This document shows positions 11,780 through 23,301 of a DNA stretch of 64,000 nucleotides, in pieces. The position numbers and the translations under genes were made by a program. Below the pieces are notes generated by a model. It made no database searches and was not told the DNA's origin. It saw only the letters and a list, made by a program, of their open reading frames with translations. Position 1 is the first letter of the stretch, and each line of letters opens with the position of its first letter. The DNA is from Closterium sp. NIES-65 (Eukaryota > Streptophyta > Zygnematophyceae > Desmidiales > Closteriaceae), in assembly GCA_948144175.1 (NCBI GenBank), contig CANXME010002001.1:2666501-2730500 (forward strand), read 5' to 3'.

Positions 11780-12310
11780 GTTGCGCCTTTCTAGAGGCCC
11801 CTCTCACGGCCCCTCGCGCCACCCCTAGCGGCCCTGTCGCCGCCCTTAGCGGCCCCGTTGCCACCCCTAGCGGCCCCGTCGCCACCCTTCGCGGCCCCGT
11901 CGCCGCCCCTAGCGGCCCCGTCGCCGCCCTTCGCGACCCCGTCGCCGCCCGTTACGGCCCCGTCGCCGTCCTTCGCGGCCCCGTCGCCGCCCTTCGAGGC
12001 CTCTCGCGGCCCCTTCGCGGCCCCGTCGCCACCCCTAGCGGCCCCATCGCCTCCCTTCGCGGCCCCGTCGCCGCCTCTAGCGGCCCCGTCACCGCCCTTC
12101 GCGGCCCCGTCGCCGCCCCTAGCGGCCCCGTCGCCGCCCTTCGCGGCCCCGTCGCCGCCCCTATCGGCCCCGTCGCCGCCCTTCGCGGCCCTGTCCCCGC
12201 CCCTAGCGGCCCGGTCGGCGCCCTTCATGGCCCCTCGCGACCTCTTCTCGGCCCCGTCGCCGCCCTTCGTGGCCCCGACGCCACCCTTCCCGGCCCCTCC
12301 TCGGCTCCCC
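11780..12310 (+). repeat. GC-rich leader repeats of copia 4
   Basis: About 25 units of roughly 21 bp (CGGCCCCGTCGCCGCCC followed by TTCG or CTAG), then a short CAGCAG-rich stretch to about 12440. Open on both strands in several frames, as expected of a GC-rich 21-mer, so not treated as genes. Confidence 0.8.
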
Positions 12311-12584
12311 GCCACCAGCAGCAGCCGCCGCCAGCAGGAGCCGCCTCCGCCGCCAGCAGCAGCCGACAACAGCGGCGGCCACCACCAGCAGCAGCCTTCG
12401 CCGCCGACAGCAGCGACTACCGCCGCCACTAACAGCAGGAGCTGCCGCCGTGGTCGCGGCTCTGTCCCTGCCGACGCGCCTCGGCCCTGCCCCACCACTT
12501 GCCGGCCCCTACCTACCAGCCCTGGTGATAGCACTGCCGAGCCACGCCTGCTACTGCTGCCCCTAGCCTGCTGCCACTGCTGTC

Positions 12585-15500
12585 ATGGCTACCCATACTG
12601 TTCTAGTCTTTGATGCTGAGGGTCGGACTGTTGACTTTGAGGTCTGGGTCGATGATCTACAGCTTTTCCTACAGTGCGATAGGAAGGACGATCTCTCCCT
12701 GTTCGATCTCACGTCTGGCGCCTCTATTGCCCCTGCTGCCGATGGTGACAGCACTGTTTGCTCACAGTGGGCCACACGCGATGCTGCTGCCCGTCTTGCT
12801 GTGCATAGTCACTTGCCGTCCACTGAGCGCGCGCACTTTAGTCAGTACAAGAGTGCTAAGACCTTGTACGATGCTGTAGTTGCACGCTACTCTTCCCCTG
12901 CCACTGCTGCCCTTAGCCGCCTCATGCTGCCGTACTTGTTTCCTGACCTCGCCGCCTTTCCCACTGTCGCTGACCTTGTTACGCACCTTCGCACTAGTGA
13001 CACCCGCTACCGCGCTGCGCTTATTGCTGAGTTCTGCGCCAAGAACCCCCCCCCCCCCCCCCATGTACATCACCCTCTACTACATAGTCACCCGGCTCCC
13101 TGACTCCCTTCGCTTGGTCAGGGACTACTTCCTCTCTGTTTGCCCCACCACCCTCACTGTTGACCTCCTTGAGGAGCGCCTCCTAGCAGCTCAGAAGAGT
13201 ATAGTCGCTGTAGGAGCCTCTTGTGGTGACCCTCGTGCTCTCGTCTTTGAGGGGTGCTCCCCCTCTCCCCTTTTGCCCTCTGTTGCCTCTGCTGCTGCCG
13301 TCGACTTCGTTGGCACCGAGTCGGTCGGCGCTGCGTCTGCCCCTAGCGGGCGACGCCGCAACGGCAAGGGCAAGGGGGGCAAGGGCGCTGGAGGGGCTGG
13401 CGGGGGCGGTGGAGGTGGCGGTGGAGGAGGCGGAGGGAGTGGGAGTGGTGGTGGGAGTGGTGGCGGGGGTGGGGGCTTCGCTGGTGGCGGTGGAGGCGGA
13501 GGCGGCGGCGGCGGTGGCGGTGGGAGCGGAGGAGGAGGCAGTGGTGGCGATGGCGGAGGTGGCAGCGGAGGAGGTGGAGCTAGTCGGGGTGGCTCTGCGC
13601 AGCGGGGCGGCTTCGGTGGTGGTCAGTGCCAGCAGCAGCAGTGCACTCGTGAGACCCCGCCCCCCCAGCAGCTTCGTGAGTGGTACTCTGGGCGTCAGCG
13701 GGGTGGGGGTGCTTGTCCTTGTGCCTACGTCCTGCGTACCGGCGACCGCACTGGTTAGCCGTGCGGTGGCCCGCACACCACCCAGCGGTGCTTCGGCCGC
13801 CTGACGGACACTTGGCGTCACCAGTTCCCTGACGCCACTGAGATCCCCCGCTGGGGCGAGCTGCTTAGGTCGGGGGTTGCTATCTTTGATCTGGATTATG
13901 ATGCTATTCTTGCTGCCATGTATGTTGTGTCTACTAGTGATGAGGGTGACTATTACCTGTGTGTTCCGCCTGTCTCGGGCATTGAGGCTGCTGCTCTAGG
14001 TGCTGGTGAGGCTGCTGCTCTAGGTGCTAGTGCATCTGCTGCCCCAGGTGCTGGTGAGTCTGCTCTCTCAAGTACCACGTCGGCTCAGGCCTTACACACC
14101 TTCACCCTTGACTCGGGTGCTTCCCGCTCCTTCTTTCGAGACCGCACCACGCTTACGGCGCTTAGTCGGCCGGTTGGGGTCTCCCTGGCGGACCCCTCTG
14201 GGGGTCCTGTCCTTGCCCACTTCTCCACTGTCTTACCGTGTCCGGCAGCCCCCTCTGGTACCCTGTCCGGTCTCTACCTCCCCTCGTTCTCTACGAACTT
14301 GGTGAGTGGTGCTGATCTACAGGATGGGGGGGTTGACCAATTCACTCCCGCGAGTCAGCGGGTGACCCACTGTACGTGTGCTCGGACGGGCCGACACTTG
14401 GCCACGTTTACCCGTCAGCCGGGGTCGAGCCTGTACACACTGACTACTGAGTCTCCTCCGGTTGCTGAGTCTGGTCAGGTAGCTGCATCGAGTCAGGTGT
14501 TTGCTGCAGCGTCCAGGTCTGGTCCTGAGTCTGCTCCCTGCTCGTGTCGTCTCCTGTCCCACCAGACTCTCCTCTGGCACCACCGCCTTGGTCACCCCTC
14601 CCTGCCTCGTCTCCGAGGCATGGCCTCCCGTGTCCTTGTCTCTGGTCTCCCCCGGTCCCTCCCTCCCCTCCCTCCGGGGCCTGGCCCTACCTGCGTTCCC
14701 TACGTCGAGGGGCGGCAGCGCGCTGCCCCTCACTCCTCCGAGTTTCCTCCGACAGAGGCTCCGCTGCAGACTCTTCGCATGGACGTGTGGGGCCCCGCCC
14801 GCGTCCGTGGCCAGGGTCACAAGCGTGACTTCCTTTTGGTGGTTGACGACTACTCGCGTTACACCACGGTGTTCCCCTTGCGTAGCAAGGGTGACGTCAC
14901 TGAGGTGTTGATCGACTGGATCCGAGCAGCTCGTCTCCAGCTCAGAGAGAGTTTCAGCTTGGACTTTTCTGTTCTGCGCGGCCGCGGCCGTACTTTGTTC
15001 CGCTCCTTGAGCAGGTTGGGTCTCCCGCCTTGTACTGGTCCTGCTCCTCCCTTAGAGTGTCGACAGCCTGTCCAGTCGCAGTCACAGTTACAGCCCGCCT
15101 CCCCCTTACCTGCTCCTTCTCCCTACGCTGGTCCTACTGGAGGTCTTGCGGAGCGTCGTGAGCCTGCGTCTCGTCCTGCGTCGCCTGTTTGTGGTGCTCG
15201 CACTAGTAGACGTGCTCCGCGTCCGCGTCCTCCTGCGGTCCCCGGCACACACCAGATGGCACTGCGTCCTTCCACTGCTCCTCTGCGTGTCCCGTTGCCG
15301 TCTCCTCCAGAGTCCTCTCTTCCTGTTCTTGCTGAACCGGAGTCTGTCTCTCTTCGTGCTGCCAGTCCTACTGTCACGCGTCTCCTGGCTACTGTTGTCA
15401 TTGACCCTTCCTTTGAGTCCACTGCTGCCTCTGCCTTGGTTGCTGAGCTTGTCGACTTTGCTGCTCGCTGTCGTCTAGACTACGCCGCTAGTCTTGTTGC

Positions 15501-17240
15501 TGAGTCTGAGTCTGTCTGTCCTCCGTCCGTCGGGGGTGAGTGTGCTCTTAGCACGGACGTCCTTGAGGACAGGCAGGAGGAGTTCCAGTGTTTTGCTGCT
15601 GCTTTGCCTCATCTCGTTTCCACGCTGATTGCCCCTGAGGGAGACCCGGATGCAGCAGACATCCCGACTCCTCGATCGTACGCTCAGGCGATCGAGGGTC
15701 CCTACTCCTCACAGTGGCAGTCAGCCATGGACACAGAGATGGCTTCATGGAAGTCCACAGGCACCTACGTTGACGAGGTTCCCCCACCTGGGGCGAACAT
15801 CGTCAGTGGCATGTGGATTTTCAGGGTGAAGCGGCCGCCGGGTTCTCCGCCTGTCTTCAAGGCGCGTTACGTGGCTCGAGGCTTCAGTCAGCGGCAGGGA
15901 GTTGACTACTTTCAGACCTTCTCTCCCACCCCGAAGATAACCACTCTTCGGGTGCTGCTGCACATAGCCGCTCAACGCGACTACAAGCTTCACTCTCTTG
16001 ACTTCAGCACAGCTTTCCTGCAGGGCAGCCTGCACGAGGAGATCTGGCTGCGCCGCCCACCTGGCTTCACTGGGTCGTTTCCCCCTGGTACCCAGTGGAG
16101 CCTCCAGCGGCAAGTCTATGGTCTCCGCCAGGCGCCCCGTGAGTGGCACGACACACTGAGGACTATACTTGCGGCTCTTGGGTTTGCTCCTACTACTGCC
16201 AACCCGTCGCTGTTTCTGCGCACCGACACCTCATTGCCGCCGTTCTACATCCTCGTGTACGTGGACGACTTAGTCTTTGCCACTGCTGACACTGCTCGAC
16301 TCGCCCACGTGAAGTTCGAGCTGCAGAAGAGACACACGTGCATAGACTTGGGTGAACTGCGCAGCTACCTTGGCTTGCAGATCACCCGGGACAGAGCACA
16401 GCGCACCATTACCCTGACTCAGTCACACATGGTGCAGCACGTCCTTCAGCGCTTCGACTTCACGTACTCCTCGCCTCAGGCCACTCCTCTGTCTACTCGC
16501 CACTCGCTCTCAGCTCTGCCTTCGGATGAGTCCGTAGAGCCGAGTGGCCCGTACCCAGAGCTTGTTGGCTGCCTCATGTACCTGATGACCTGCTTACGAC
16601 CTGACCTTGCATACCCTCTTAGCATCTTGGCACGCTATGTTGCTCCTTGGAGACACCGACCAGAGCACATGGCTGCAGCGAAGAGGGTGTTGCGCTACTT
16701 GTGCAGTACGTCGGGCATGGGGCTAGTGCTTGGAGGGCGACGTTCAGTGGTCCTCACAGGTCACGCAGACGCTTCTTGGGCTGACGACCAGGCTACGCAG
16801 CGGTCGTCATAGGGTTACACCTTCAGCCTTGGTTCCGGCTTTGTTTCATGGCGGTCTACTCGCTCGTCTTCTGTTCTCGGCTCCAGCTGTGAGGCTGAGA
16901 TCTACGCGGGGCCATGGCTGCACACGAGCTACGCTGGCTCACCTACCTGCTGACTGACCTAGGAGAGCCGCCTCGTTCTCCTCCAGTTCTGTACGTAGAC
17001 AACAAGGCCATGTTGGCCTTGTGTTGGGAGCACAGACTGGAGCACAGAACGAAGCACATTGCTCTTCGCTACTTCTTTGCTCGTGAGCTGCAGCAGCGTG
17101 GTCAGCTGCGCCTTGCTTACGTGGCCTCTGAGGCCAACACTGCTGATATCTTTACCAAGGCACTTCCGCCTTGTGATCATCAGCGCTTCTGTACGATGCT
17201 AGGTCTTGTGCCTACTTGGCCTCACTTGCTCACTTCTTGA
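12585..17240 (+). pseudogene. copia 4 gag-pol polyprotein, disrupted
   Basis: Gag starts at 12585 (MATHTVLVFDAEG). A run of 17 C at 13046-13062 throws the frame; gag resumes in another frame at 13063 (MYITLYYIV) and a stop interrupts the zinc knuckle at 13756. From 13918 a 964-codon frame covers protease (LDSGASRSFF), integrase N-domain, part of the integrase core, RT and most of RNase H. The integrase is internally deleted: after LDFSVLR the frame joins the later linker, so HSDRGGEF and the catalytic Glu are missing. RT has YVDD (about 16260). A TAG at 16810 replaces a CAG found in other copies, and a one-base loss near 16910 shifts the last RNase H segment (16914-17240). Confidence 0.9.
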
Positions 17241-17505
17241 CCTTGCTTGTACTGTGATCTTTCTATACCTGCTCTTGCTTGTTTACCTTTATATATGATC
17301 TTGCATGTGAACTATCCTTGTGGCCTTGAACTTGTGCTCGGAATGTGTGGTGACGTTGTGATCCACCCTGAACTTGCTTTGCTTTGCTTGACTGGTCTTG
17401 TGACCTCTTGTTCTCCCCCACTTTGCCTATGGGGGTGTGTCAAACTCATATGCTATAGTCTGTGTAGGCTGTAGTGGGGTAGACAATATGGGGTACAACA
17501 CTTTT

Positions 17506-17641
17506 TGTCAGAATGTTATTGTTCTCTAGCCTGCAGTGGGGTACTCTATAGCGAGTACAACCCCTTAGGGTTTCTTATATGTATCCTGCTGCTTTCTAGT
17601 GAACCCCCTTCTCTTCTTCATCCTCGTTTCAGTTTTTCACA
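17506..17641 (+). repeat. 5' LTR of element 5
   Basis: 136 bp, TGTCAGAATG to TTTTTCACA. Confidence 0.85.
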
Positions 17642-18842
17642 TGTTATTAGAGTGGTTTCGATCCTAGGACCCAACTGCTTCCGCTGCTACTCTGTGCTCG
17701 GCATGCCCCGTGGCGTGCCCCTCGCGCTTCTCTTAGCGGCCCCGTTGCCGCCCTTCCTAGCCCCTCGCGGCCGCTTCGCGGCCCCGTTGCCGCCCTTCCA
17801 GGCCCCTCGCGGTCCCTTCGCGGCCTCGTCGCCGCCCCTTTCGCGGCCCGTCGCCGCCCTTCCGCGGCCCCGTTGCCGCCCTTTCAGCGGCCCCGTCGCC
17901 GCCCCTTCAGCGGCCCCGTTGCCGCCACCCCTTCAGCTGCCCCGTCGCCGCCCTTCAGCGGCCCCGTCGCCGCCCTTCCCCGGCCCCGTCGCCGCCTACA
18001 ACGGCCCCGGCCCCGCCCCGGCCATGCCCCGCCACCAGCCGCGGCGCACCGGGGGCACGTGCACCGCCCCCTCCTTTTTCGAGGCGACGGGAGGGGCAAC
18101 CTGGGGGGGGGGGGGCGAGCGTCGCCCCTTCTGCCGCCTGCTTTGGCGCCCTGGGAGGCCGCGCGTCCCCCCCCCCCCCCCCCCCCTCCCTACCCGCCGT
18201 CCCGCCCTGCCCTGTGTTAGGGTTTGGGGGTGGCAAGAAGGGGGTGACGGGTGTGTGGTCTCCCCTGCTCCTCCTCCTCCTTCGTCTCCCACAGCTGCAG
18301 CTGTCGCTGAGGGGGGTGGATGTGTGGGAGCCTGGGGTTTAGGGTTTAAGGGGGGTACTGTGGGAGTGGAGCTAGGGTTTTGAGGGAGGTGGATGTGTGG
18401 GCGTCTGGGGTTTAGGGTTTACGGATGTGTTGTGGGTGTAGGGTTAGGGTTTGAGCAGGGGGTGTGTGAGAGGGGCGTTGGGCAGCTGGGGGAGGTTGCG
18501 TGGAGGCAGCAGTCTTGTCGTCAACAGCACTAGCAGTCCGGAGGCTACAATCTCCGGTAGTCGCCAGTCGCCTGTGGGTCAGATGCTCGTCTGCCGCTAC
18601 TTTTAGCCGCGGAGCCAGTTACTCCTGTAGTCCGGGCCTTTGCTTCGGTAGCCACTGAGCCAGCAGCTCGTCTTTGTGTCTGCAGCGTCAGCAGTCGCCT
18701 CCCATCTTCTCTCCCCCACAGTCTCTCCTCCTCCTCACTTGCCCTCTGTGATTAGCTCTAGCCTTACTTACCTATTGTGAACTCCTGCTCTATGCCTGCT
18801 TGCTCATTGTGCTGATTACACCCCACTTTGGCTATGGGGGTG

Positions 18843-18978
18843 TGTCAGAATGTTATTGTTCTCTAGCCTGCAGTGGGGTACTCTATAGCGAGTACAACCC
18901 CTTAGGGTTTCCTATATGTATCCTGCTGCTTTCTAGTGAACCCCCTTCTCTTCTTCATTCTCGTTTCAGTTTTTCACA
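18843..18978 (+). repeat. 3' LTR of element 5
   Basis: 136 bp, nearly identical to the 5' copy, which marks a relatively recent insertion. Confidence 0.85.
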
Positions 18979-19041
18979 CTTTTAGGTTTTCCTACATGTA
19001 CCCACCTGCTTGCTTGTTCATTCATTCCTCATTTCTTCACA

Positions 19042-19511
19042 GGCTGTCGCCGCTAGAGCTGACGTGTACGCAACAGACATTGCAATGGTAGAGGACGTAG
19101 AGTAGCCGAGCGATTTCAAGAAACTGCTGGCAGTGGTACCGCTCGAACTGCAGGAACTGTTGAAACGGTACTCGGGGATTTTTCCCGATGATTTTCCGGA
19201 GGGACTGCCACCTCAGCAAGCACACGACTACCGAATAGAATTAGAACCGGGGGCACAACCAACCGTACAGCGACAGTTCAGACTGACACAACCCGAGCTC
19301 GACGAACGAAGGAAGCAGTTGAATTACCTGTTAGAGAAAAAAATCATCCGACCAAGTTCGTCATCGTTCGCCGCACCGATACTGTTCACACCGAAAAAAG
19401 ACGGAGGGTTTCGCATGTGCATCGATTACAGAGCACTGAACAGGGTAACAGTCAAGTCGCGATACCCCATTCTCCGTGCCGACGAACTGATAGACCAACT
19501 GCGAACAGCAC

Positions 19512-19544
<33 letters not shown>

Positions 19545-19629
19545 TTAAATAGATTCATGGGGAGGTTACCATCAGATTAGAGTTGAACCATCGGACTGCG
19601 CCAAGACGGCTTTTAGGACTAGGTACAGG
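19042..19629 (+). pseudogene. gypsy chromovirus B pol, fragment 2 of 3 (RT N-terminal half)
   Basis: Ty3/gypsy reverse transcriptase leading region: LLKRYSGIFPDDFPEGLPP, then LEKKIIRPSSSSFAAPILF, KKDGGFRMCIDYRALN and DELIDQLRTARFF, all standard for gypsy RT. One TAG interrupts the frame at about 19102. A run of 29 T (19514-19542) has expanded at the position where other elements read a short T-rich segment, destroying the frame before the HGGYHQI motif. The piece ends at 19629 with ACAGG, one copy of the TSD of copia A. Its continuation lies at 54585. Confidence 0.9.
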
Positions 19630-19756
19630 TGTCAAACGTATATGCCATAGTCTGTTTAGGCTGTAGTGGGGTAGTTCCTATGGGGTACAACAGTTTTAGT
19701 TTTTCCTACATGTACCCACCCCTTTCCTAGTGCATTCACTCTTGTTGATTTTGACA
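19630..19756 (+). repeat. 5' LTR of copia A; primer-binding site follows
   Basis: 127 bp ending GATTTTGACA. A diverged primer-binding site, TGGTATTACGAGCC, follows at 19757-19770. Confidence 0.85.
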
Positions 19757-19770
19757 TGGTATTACGAGCC

Positions 19771-20370
19771 TAGTATAGCCACCTAGGACCGCTTACTACT
19801 ATGGGCCCATCGTTCCGCTAGAAGCGCCATCGTGCGCCCTTCCTTACTCGCGCCCTCGTGCGCCTCTCTCTGCTAGTGCGCCCTCACGCGCCCCGTTACT
19901 CGTACTGCCCGCGCGCCGTTCGTTAGCAGCCCCCTAGTCGCCCGTGCGCAACCCGCTCGTCGGCCGCGCGCGGTCTGCTAGCAGCCCGCGCAGCCAGCGC
20001 CGCCCGCGAGCTGCCCGCCGACCGGCCCTGCTGGCCGTCCTGCGCGCCGCAGCCCTGCATATAGGCTGCCGCCTCGCGCTCGTAGGCCGCCACCCGTGCG
20101 TAGGCCACAGCCCGCACGTAGGCCGCCGCCCACATGTAGGCCGCCGCCTCGCACAGCCGCATTCGAATCGATCCGACGGTCGAAATTCCAACTTTTTCGC
20201 CACTGGACCTGAGGAGTGTTCGAAAACCGGTTCGAGGGGGACGTTAGAAAATAGCGCGGAACTGGTTTACGTACCCGAAATCGGCGCTTTTCGTCGTCGC
20301 CCCCGCGGTTTTAAAAGCTAGGTTTTAGCGGTCGAAAAACTTCGCTTGCAAACAGGCTCTAATTACAAAG
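19771..20370 (+). other. leader of copia A, non-coding
   Basis: GC-rich leader with short repeats (GTAGGCCGC units, 20050-20150), then a segment 20160-20370 of different composition whose origin is unclear. 20163-20200 resembles 50265-50300 (shared AATTCC and TCGATC stretches). No gene seen. Confidence 0.5.
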
Positions 20371-20738
20371 TGTGAGGATCTAGGATTGAGCTCAGAAAGG
20401 AGAGTTTGGATTGAATGATCACCTAGGTACAACACGAGGCTATATATAGGCTCGACACAAGGCCCCCTAACCAGGTGTTACGCGAAGGTTCCGCGGGTCG
20501 CGAAGCGTCCCGAACAGATCCTTCCCGAATTCGGTAGAAGGCAATTCGGTGGCAACCGAAAAGCCAGAATTCGGTGCACGCAACCTAGCTCGGTGCTATA
20601 ACTATAATAAAATATAGGAAAGCACCTAGCCTAGGAAATCAAGCAATTCATGCATGCATATAATTATCCTATGCTAGAAATAGCATAATAAAGTAAAGGC
20701 AAGCAAGCATAGCTGGCATAAGCCGTCGTACTCTCACA
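20371..20738 (-). repeat. 3' LTR of chromovirus C
   Basis: 368 bp with perfect short inverted ends (TGTGAG and CTCACA). On the minus strand it is preceded by a polypurine tract (ATTGAGGGGGGGACG, 20739-20753). A TATATATA box lies near 20440. CAAAG at 20366-20370 is the expected TSD, with no partner found at the other end. Confidence 0.8.
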
Positions 20739-20748
20739 CGTCCCCCCC

Positions 20749-22947
20749 TCAATGCTGGGTGGCGTGAGATACATCCTGCTTGACAAGATAGTCCTTGAGA
20801 GCACGGCGTGCGTTGCCCATATCAGCTTCTGCAACCCAGCTGTCCTCAATGGGGTTATATCCCTTCCAGCGTATCAGGAACTCGAGGGTCTTGCCGCCGC
20901 GGCGCCGATGAGAGAGGACGCGTTCCACTTCATACTCAGGTTCATCCTCGATGAGAACAGGTGGTGGTGGCGGTAGCTGCCGTCCCTGGAACTATTGGTT
21001 GGGGTCCTTGTAGGGTTTCACTAGCTAGACATGGAAAGCGTTGTGAAGCTTCCATGTATCTGGTAAGCGCAAGCGGAATGTAACTGGTGTCACCTGTGCC
21101 TCAACGAGAAAAGGACCACAAAAGCGAGGCCGGAGTTTGGATGGAAGGTGAGATAGGTTCAAGTTGCGCGTGTCAAGAAGCACCTGATCTCCGACTGCTA
21201 CTGAGAGATCACGTCGCTGCCGATCGGCATACTGCTTCTGAGAGGTGTGCATCGTGGTGAGTCGTCGCTGAGTCTTCTCCCATAGCTGCTTCATGGTGGT
21301 GACGAAGACATGTGCGGCTTGGACGTGTGCCGGTGTGGTTGGCTGCTGTGGTGTGAGTGGTTCCCGTCCGTAACACTGGAAGAAAGGAGTTTCCCTGTGG
21401 CCGCATGTGATGCGTTGTTGTAAGCGAACTCTAGGGTCGGTAACTGTGTGTCCCAGTGGCTGACGTCGTCTTTGCAAGCTGTGCGCAGTAACTGTTCAAC
21501 CACCTGATTGAGTCGCTCTGTCTGTCCATCAGTCTGGGGGTGGTATGCTGAAGACATTGCAAGCTTTGTCCCCAACAGTCCCATGAGCTCCTTCCATAAC
21601 TTACTGGTGAATTTTGGGTCTCTGTCTGAGATGAGTGTAGCGGGGATGTCGTGGATGGTGATGATGCTGTCAAAGAAGAGGCGAGCAGCTGCTTCAGCTG
21701 TAGTCGTGGTGTTGGTCGGAATGAAGTGACCCATTTTGGAGAACTTATCGATCACTACGAGGATGGAATCGTGCCCCCGTGAGGTCGAAGGAAGTCCTGT
21801 GATAAAGTCGAGGCTAACGACCTGCCATGGCTGCTCCGGTACGGGTAGAGGCTGAAGTAACCCTGCTTTTTTCTGCTTGCTGCTCTTCATCCGCTGGCAC
21901 ATGTCGCAAGAGGTGACGAACTGCTGCACGTCTGCTGCCATCCCGAGCCAGTAGTAATACTTCGCTATCTTTGCTAACGTCTTGTTGCTTCCAAAATGTC
22001 CCGCGTAAGGTACGTCGTGAAACTCCTCCAATAGGATCTGCTGCAGTGGGGCGTAATTCGGTACCCAAATCTTTCCTGAACCCTTCCTTACAGCTAAGTC
22101 TTTCTCCCACTGTAACAGCTTCTTAGTCTGTGCTGTAGCGATCTCTGCGTCCACGTAGTATCCATGTTGGAATACACCCTTGAGCAGAGGGTTCATCCCG
22201 TCGAGCTGGATGCCTGCTACATGTCCGGGGCGGCTCAACGCGTCTGCCTTGTTGTGTAGCCCGGGCTTGTAGACGATGTCGTAGTGGAAGTGAGTTTCCA
22301 GGAAGTCCACCCACCGCACTTGTCGTCGTGAGAGTGTCGGCTGCGACTTCAGATATTTGAGACTGCAGTGGTCAGTATAGACTGTAGTTTTGGCTCCCTC
22401 TAGGTAACACCTCCACGCCTTGAAGGCTATGACTATCGCTAAGGCTTCCTTGTCATGGATGGGGTAGTTCAGTTCTGCTCCGTATAGCTTCTTAGTGAGG
22501 TAGGCGATGGGCTGCAAACCGCGTCCGTGATCCTGCATCAGTACTGCTCTGACTGCTTGGTCACTAGCGTCTGCTTCCACCACGTAGTCCTTGTCTGGAT
22601 CCGGTAAGATGAGTACTGGCGCTGTAGTCAGTGCTGTCTGTAGCTGCTCCATGGCTTGTTGATGAGGAGTATCCCATTTTTAGGGCGTATCCTTTTTCAG
22701 TAGGTCGGTCAGTGGCGCTGCAATCTTAGCATACTGCGGTACGAACATGTTGTAGTAGTTAGCGAAGCCTAGGAACTGCTGCAAATCCTTCACGTTCTCC
22801 GGTACTTTCCATTTCTTGACGACTTCAATCTTCCGCGGATCCACGTGTACGCCCTCGGCACTCACCATGTGTCCGAGAAACTGCACCTTCTTCAGGGCGA
22901 AGTCGCTCTTCGACAGCTTCACGTAGAACTTATTTTTCAACAGGATC
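20749..22947 (-). pseudogene. chromovirus C pol, 3' half: RT C-term, RNase H, integrase, chromodomain
   Basis: In order on the minus strand: RT C-terminal part (KVQFLGHMVSAEGVHVDP, FLGFANYYNMFVPQYAKIA); an in-frame TAA at 22682; RNase H (VEADASDQAV, YTDHCSLKYL); integrase zinc finger (CDMCQRM) and core (DFITGLPST, ISDRDPKFTS, YHPQTDGQTER), which carry the D, D, E residues; a frameshift near 21410 after AYNNASHAATGK; the linker REPLTPQQ; two stops near 21027 and 20995; then a chromodomain (EVERVLSHRRR, FLIRWKGYNPIEDSW) ending at 20749. A chromodomain directs integration to marked heterochromatin in this family. Non-functional as it stands. Confidence 0.9.
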
Positions 22948-22961
22948 ATCACAAAAACCCT
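22948..22961 (+). repeat. left terminal inverted repeat of transposon D
   Basis: ATCACAAAAACCCT; matches the reverse complement of 47474-47487 at 13 of 14 positions. Confidence 0.8.
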
Positions 22962-23301
22962 ATGCCAAGTTTGGACGAATTTTGATTTCGATTGTCTTCG
23001 CGTAAAAAAATCCGGAGCCAATTTGGACCAACGGTTGGAGTCATTTGATAGGAGCTCCGAGACACATCTTGCGACAAGGTTTGGCTCGGTTCCAGTTCCA
23101 ATTTGGCACGCGAGCTTTTCCGGATGACATTCGGGCGCAATCCGTTTTGTTGCAAATTCGTGACCAAATTATTCAGAACTAAATTCTGTTTTTGTTCATT
23201 TTGGATATTGAGGATTTCAAAATTGCATTTATTATTGCGGTTTACAAGAACCATTATTCAGCATTCTAGCAACAAGCAGTCTTAGCACCAGGTGAAATAG
23301 C
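22962..23301. other. left subterminal region of transposon D
   Basis: Non-coding, with several TTTGGA/TTTGGC motifs (22970, 23030, 23080, 23102, and inverted at about 23163). The 12-mer AATTTGGCACGC at 23100 recurs at 47302 near the other end. Repeated short subterminal motifs are where CACTA-type transposase proteins bind; that role here is inferred. Confidence 0.5.

Larger units (their letters stand above)
17506..18978 (+). mobile_element. non-autonomous LTR retrotransposon (element 5)
   Basis: 1473 bp with two 136-bp LTRs (17506-17641 and 18843-18978, about 2 differences by eye) and a perfect TSD CTTTT (17501-17505, 18979-18983). The primer-binding site follows the 5' LTR (TGTTATTAGAGTGG). 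A polypurine-like tract, GGCTATGGGGGTG, precedes the 3' LTR. The interior has a GC-rich leader array (about 17740-18010), homopolymer G and C runs (18110, 18167-18186) and no gag or pol motif, so mobilisation would need proteins in trans. A copia partner is likely from the shared TGTCA/TGACA LTR ends and leader style. Confidence 0.85.
4433..19041 (+). mobile_element. Ty1/copia element 4 (outer), hosting elements 3 and 5
   Basis: Flanked by a perfect 5-bp TSD, GGCTG (4428-4432 and 19042-19046), inside gypsy B. Its two LTRs are each split by a later insertion. The 5' LTR is 4433-4458 plus 11521-11625 (copia 3 in between); the 3' LTR is 17438-17505 plus 18979-19041 (element 5 in between). After removing the insertions and one TSD copy each LTR is 126 bp, differing at about 4 positions by eye. 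The internal region 11626-17437 holds leader, gag and pol with an integrase deletion. Confidence 0.85.
17438..19041 (+). repeat. 3' LTR of copia 4, split by element 5
   Basis: LTR pieces are 17438-17505 and 18979-19041. The joined LTR is 126 bp after removing the duplicated CTTTT, and ends TTCTTCACA directly before the TSD GGCTG. The polypurine tract is at about 17423-17437. Confidence 0.8.

Noticed and set aside
11791-12534. 247-251-codon frames on both strands in the copia 4 leader
   Set aside because: Produced by the GC-rich 21-bp tandem unit; located between primer site and gag where no gene is expected.
5459-16812. UAG reassigned to Gln in this genome
   Set aside because: Sister copies have CAG at these sites and the elements also contain TGA, TAA and frameshifts, so mutation of CAG is the simpler reading.
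18330-18460. Plant-type telomere repeats (TTTAGGG)
   Set aside because: Only scattered single or double motifs within element 5, no tandem tract.
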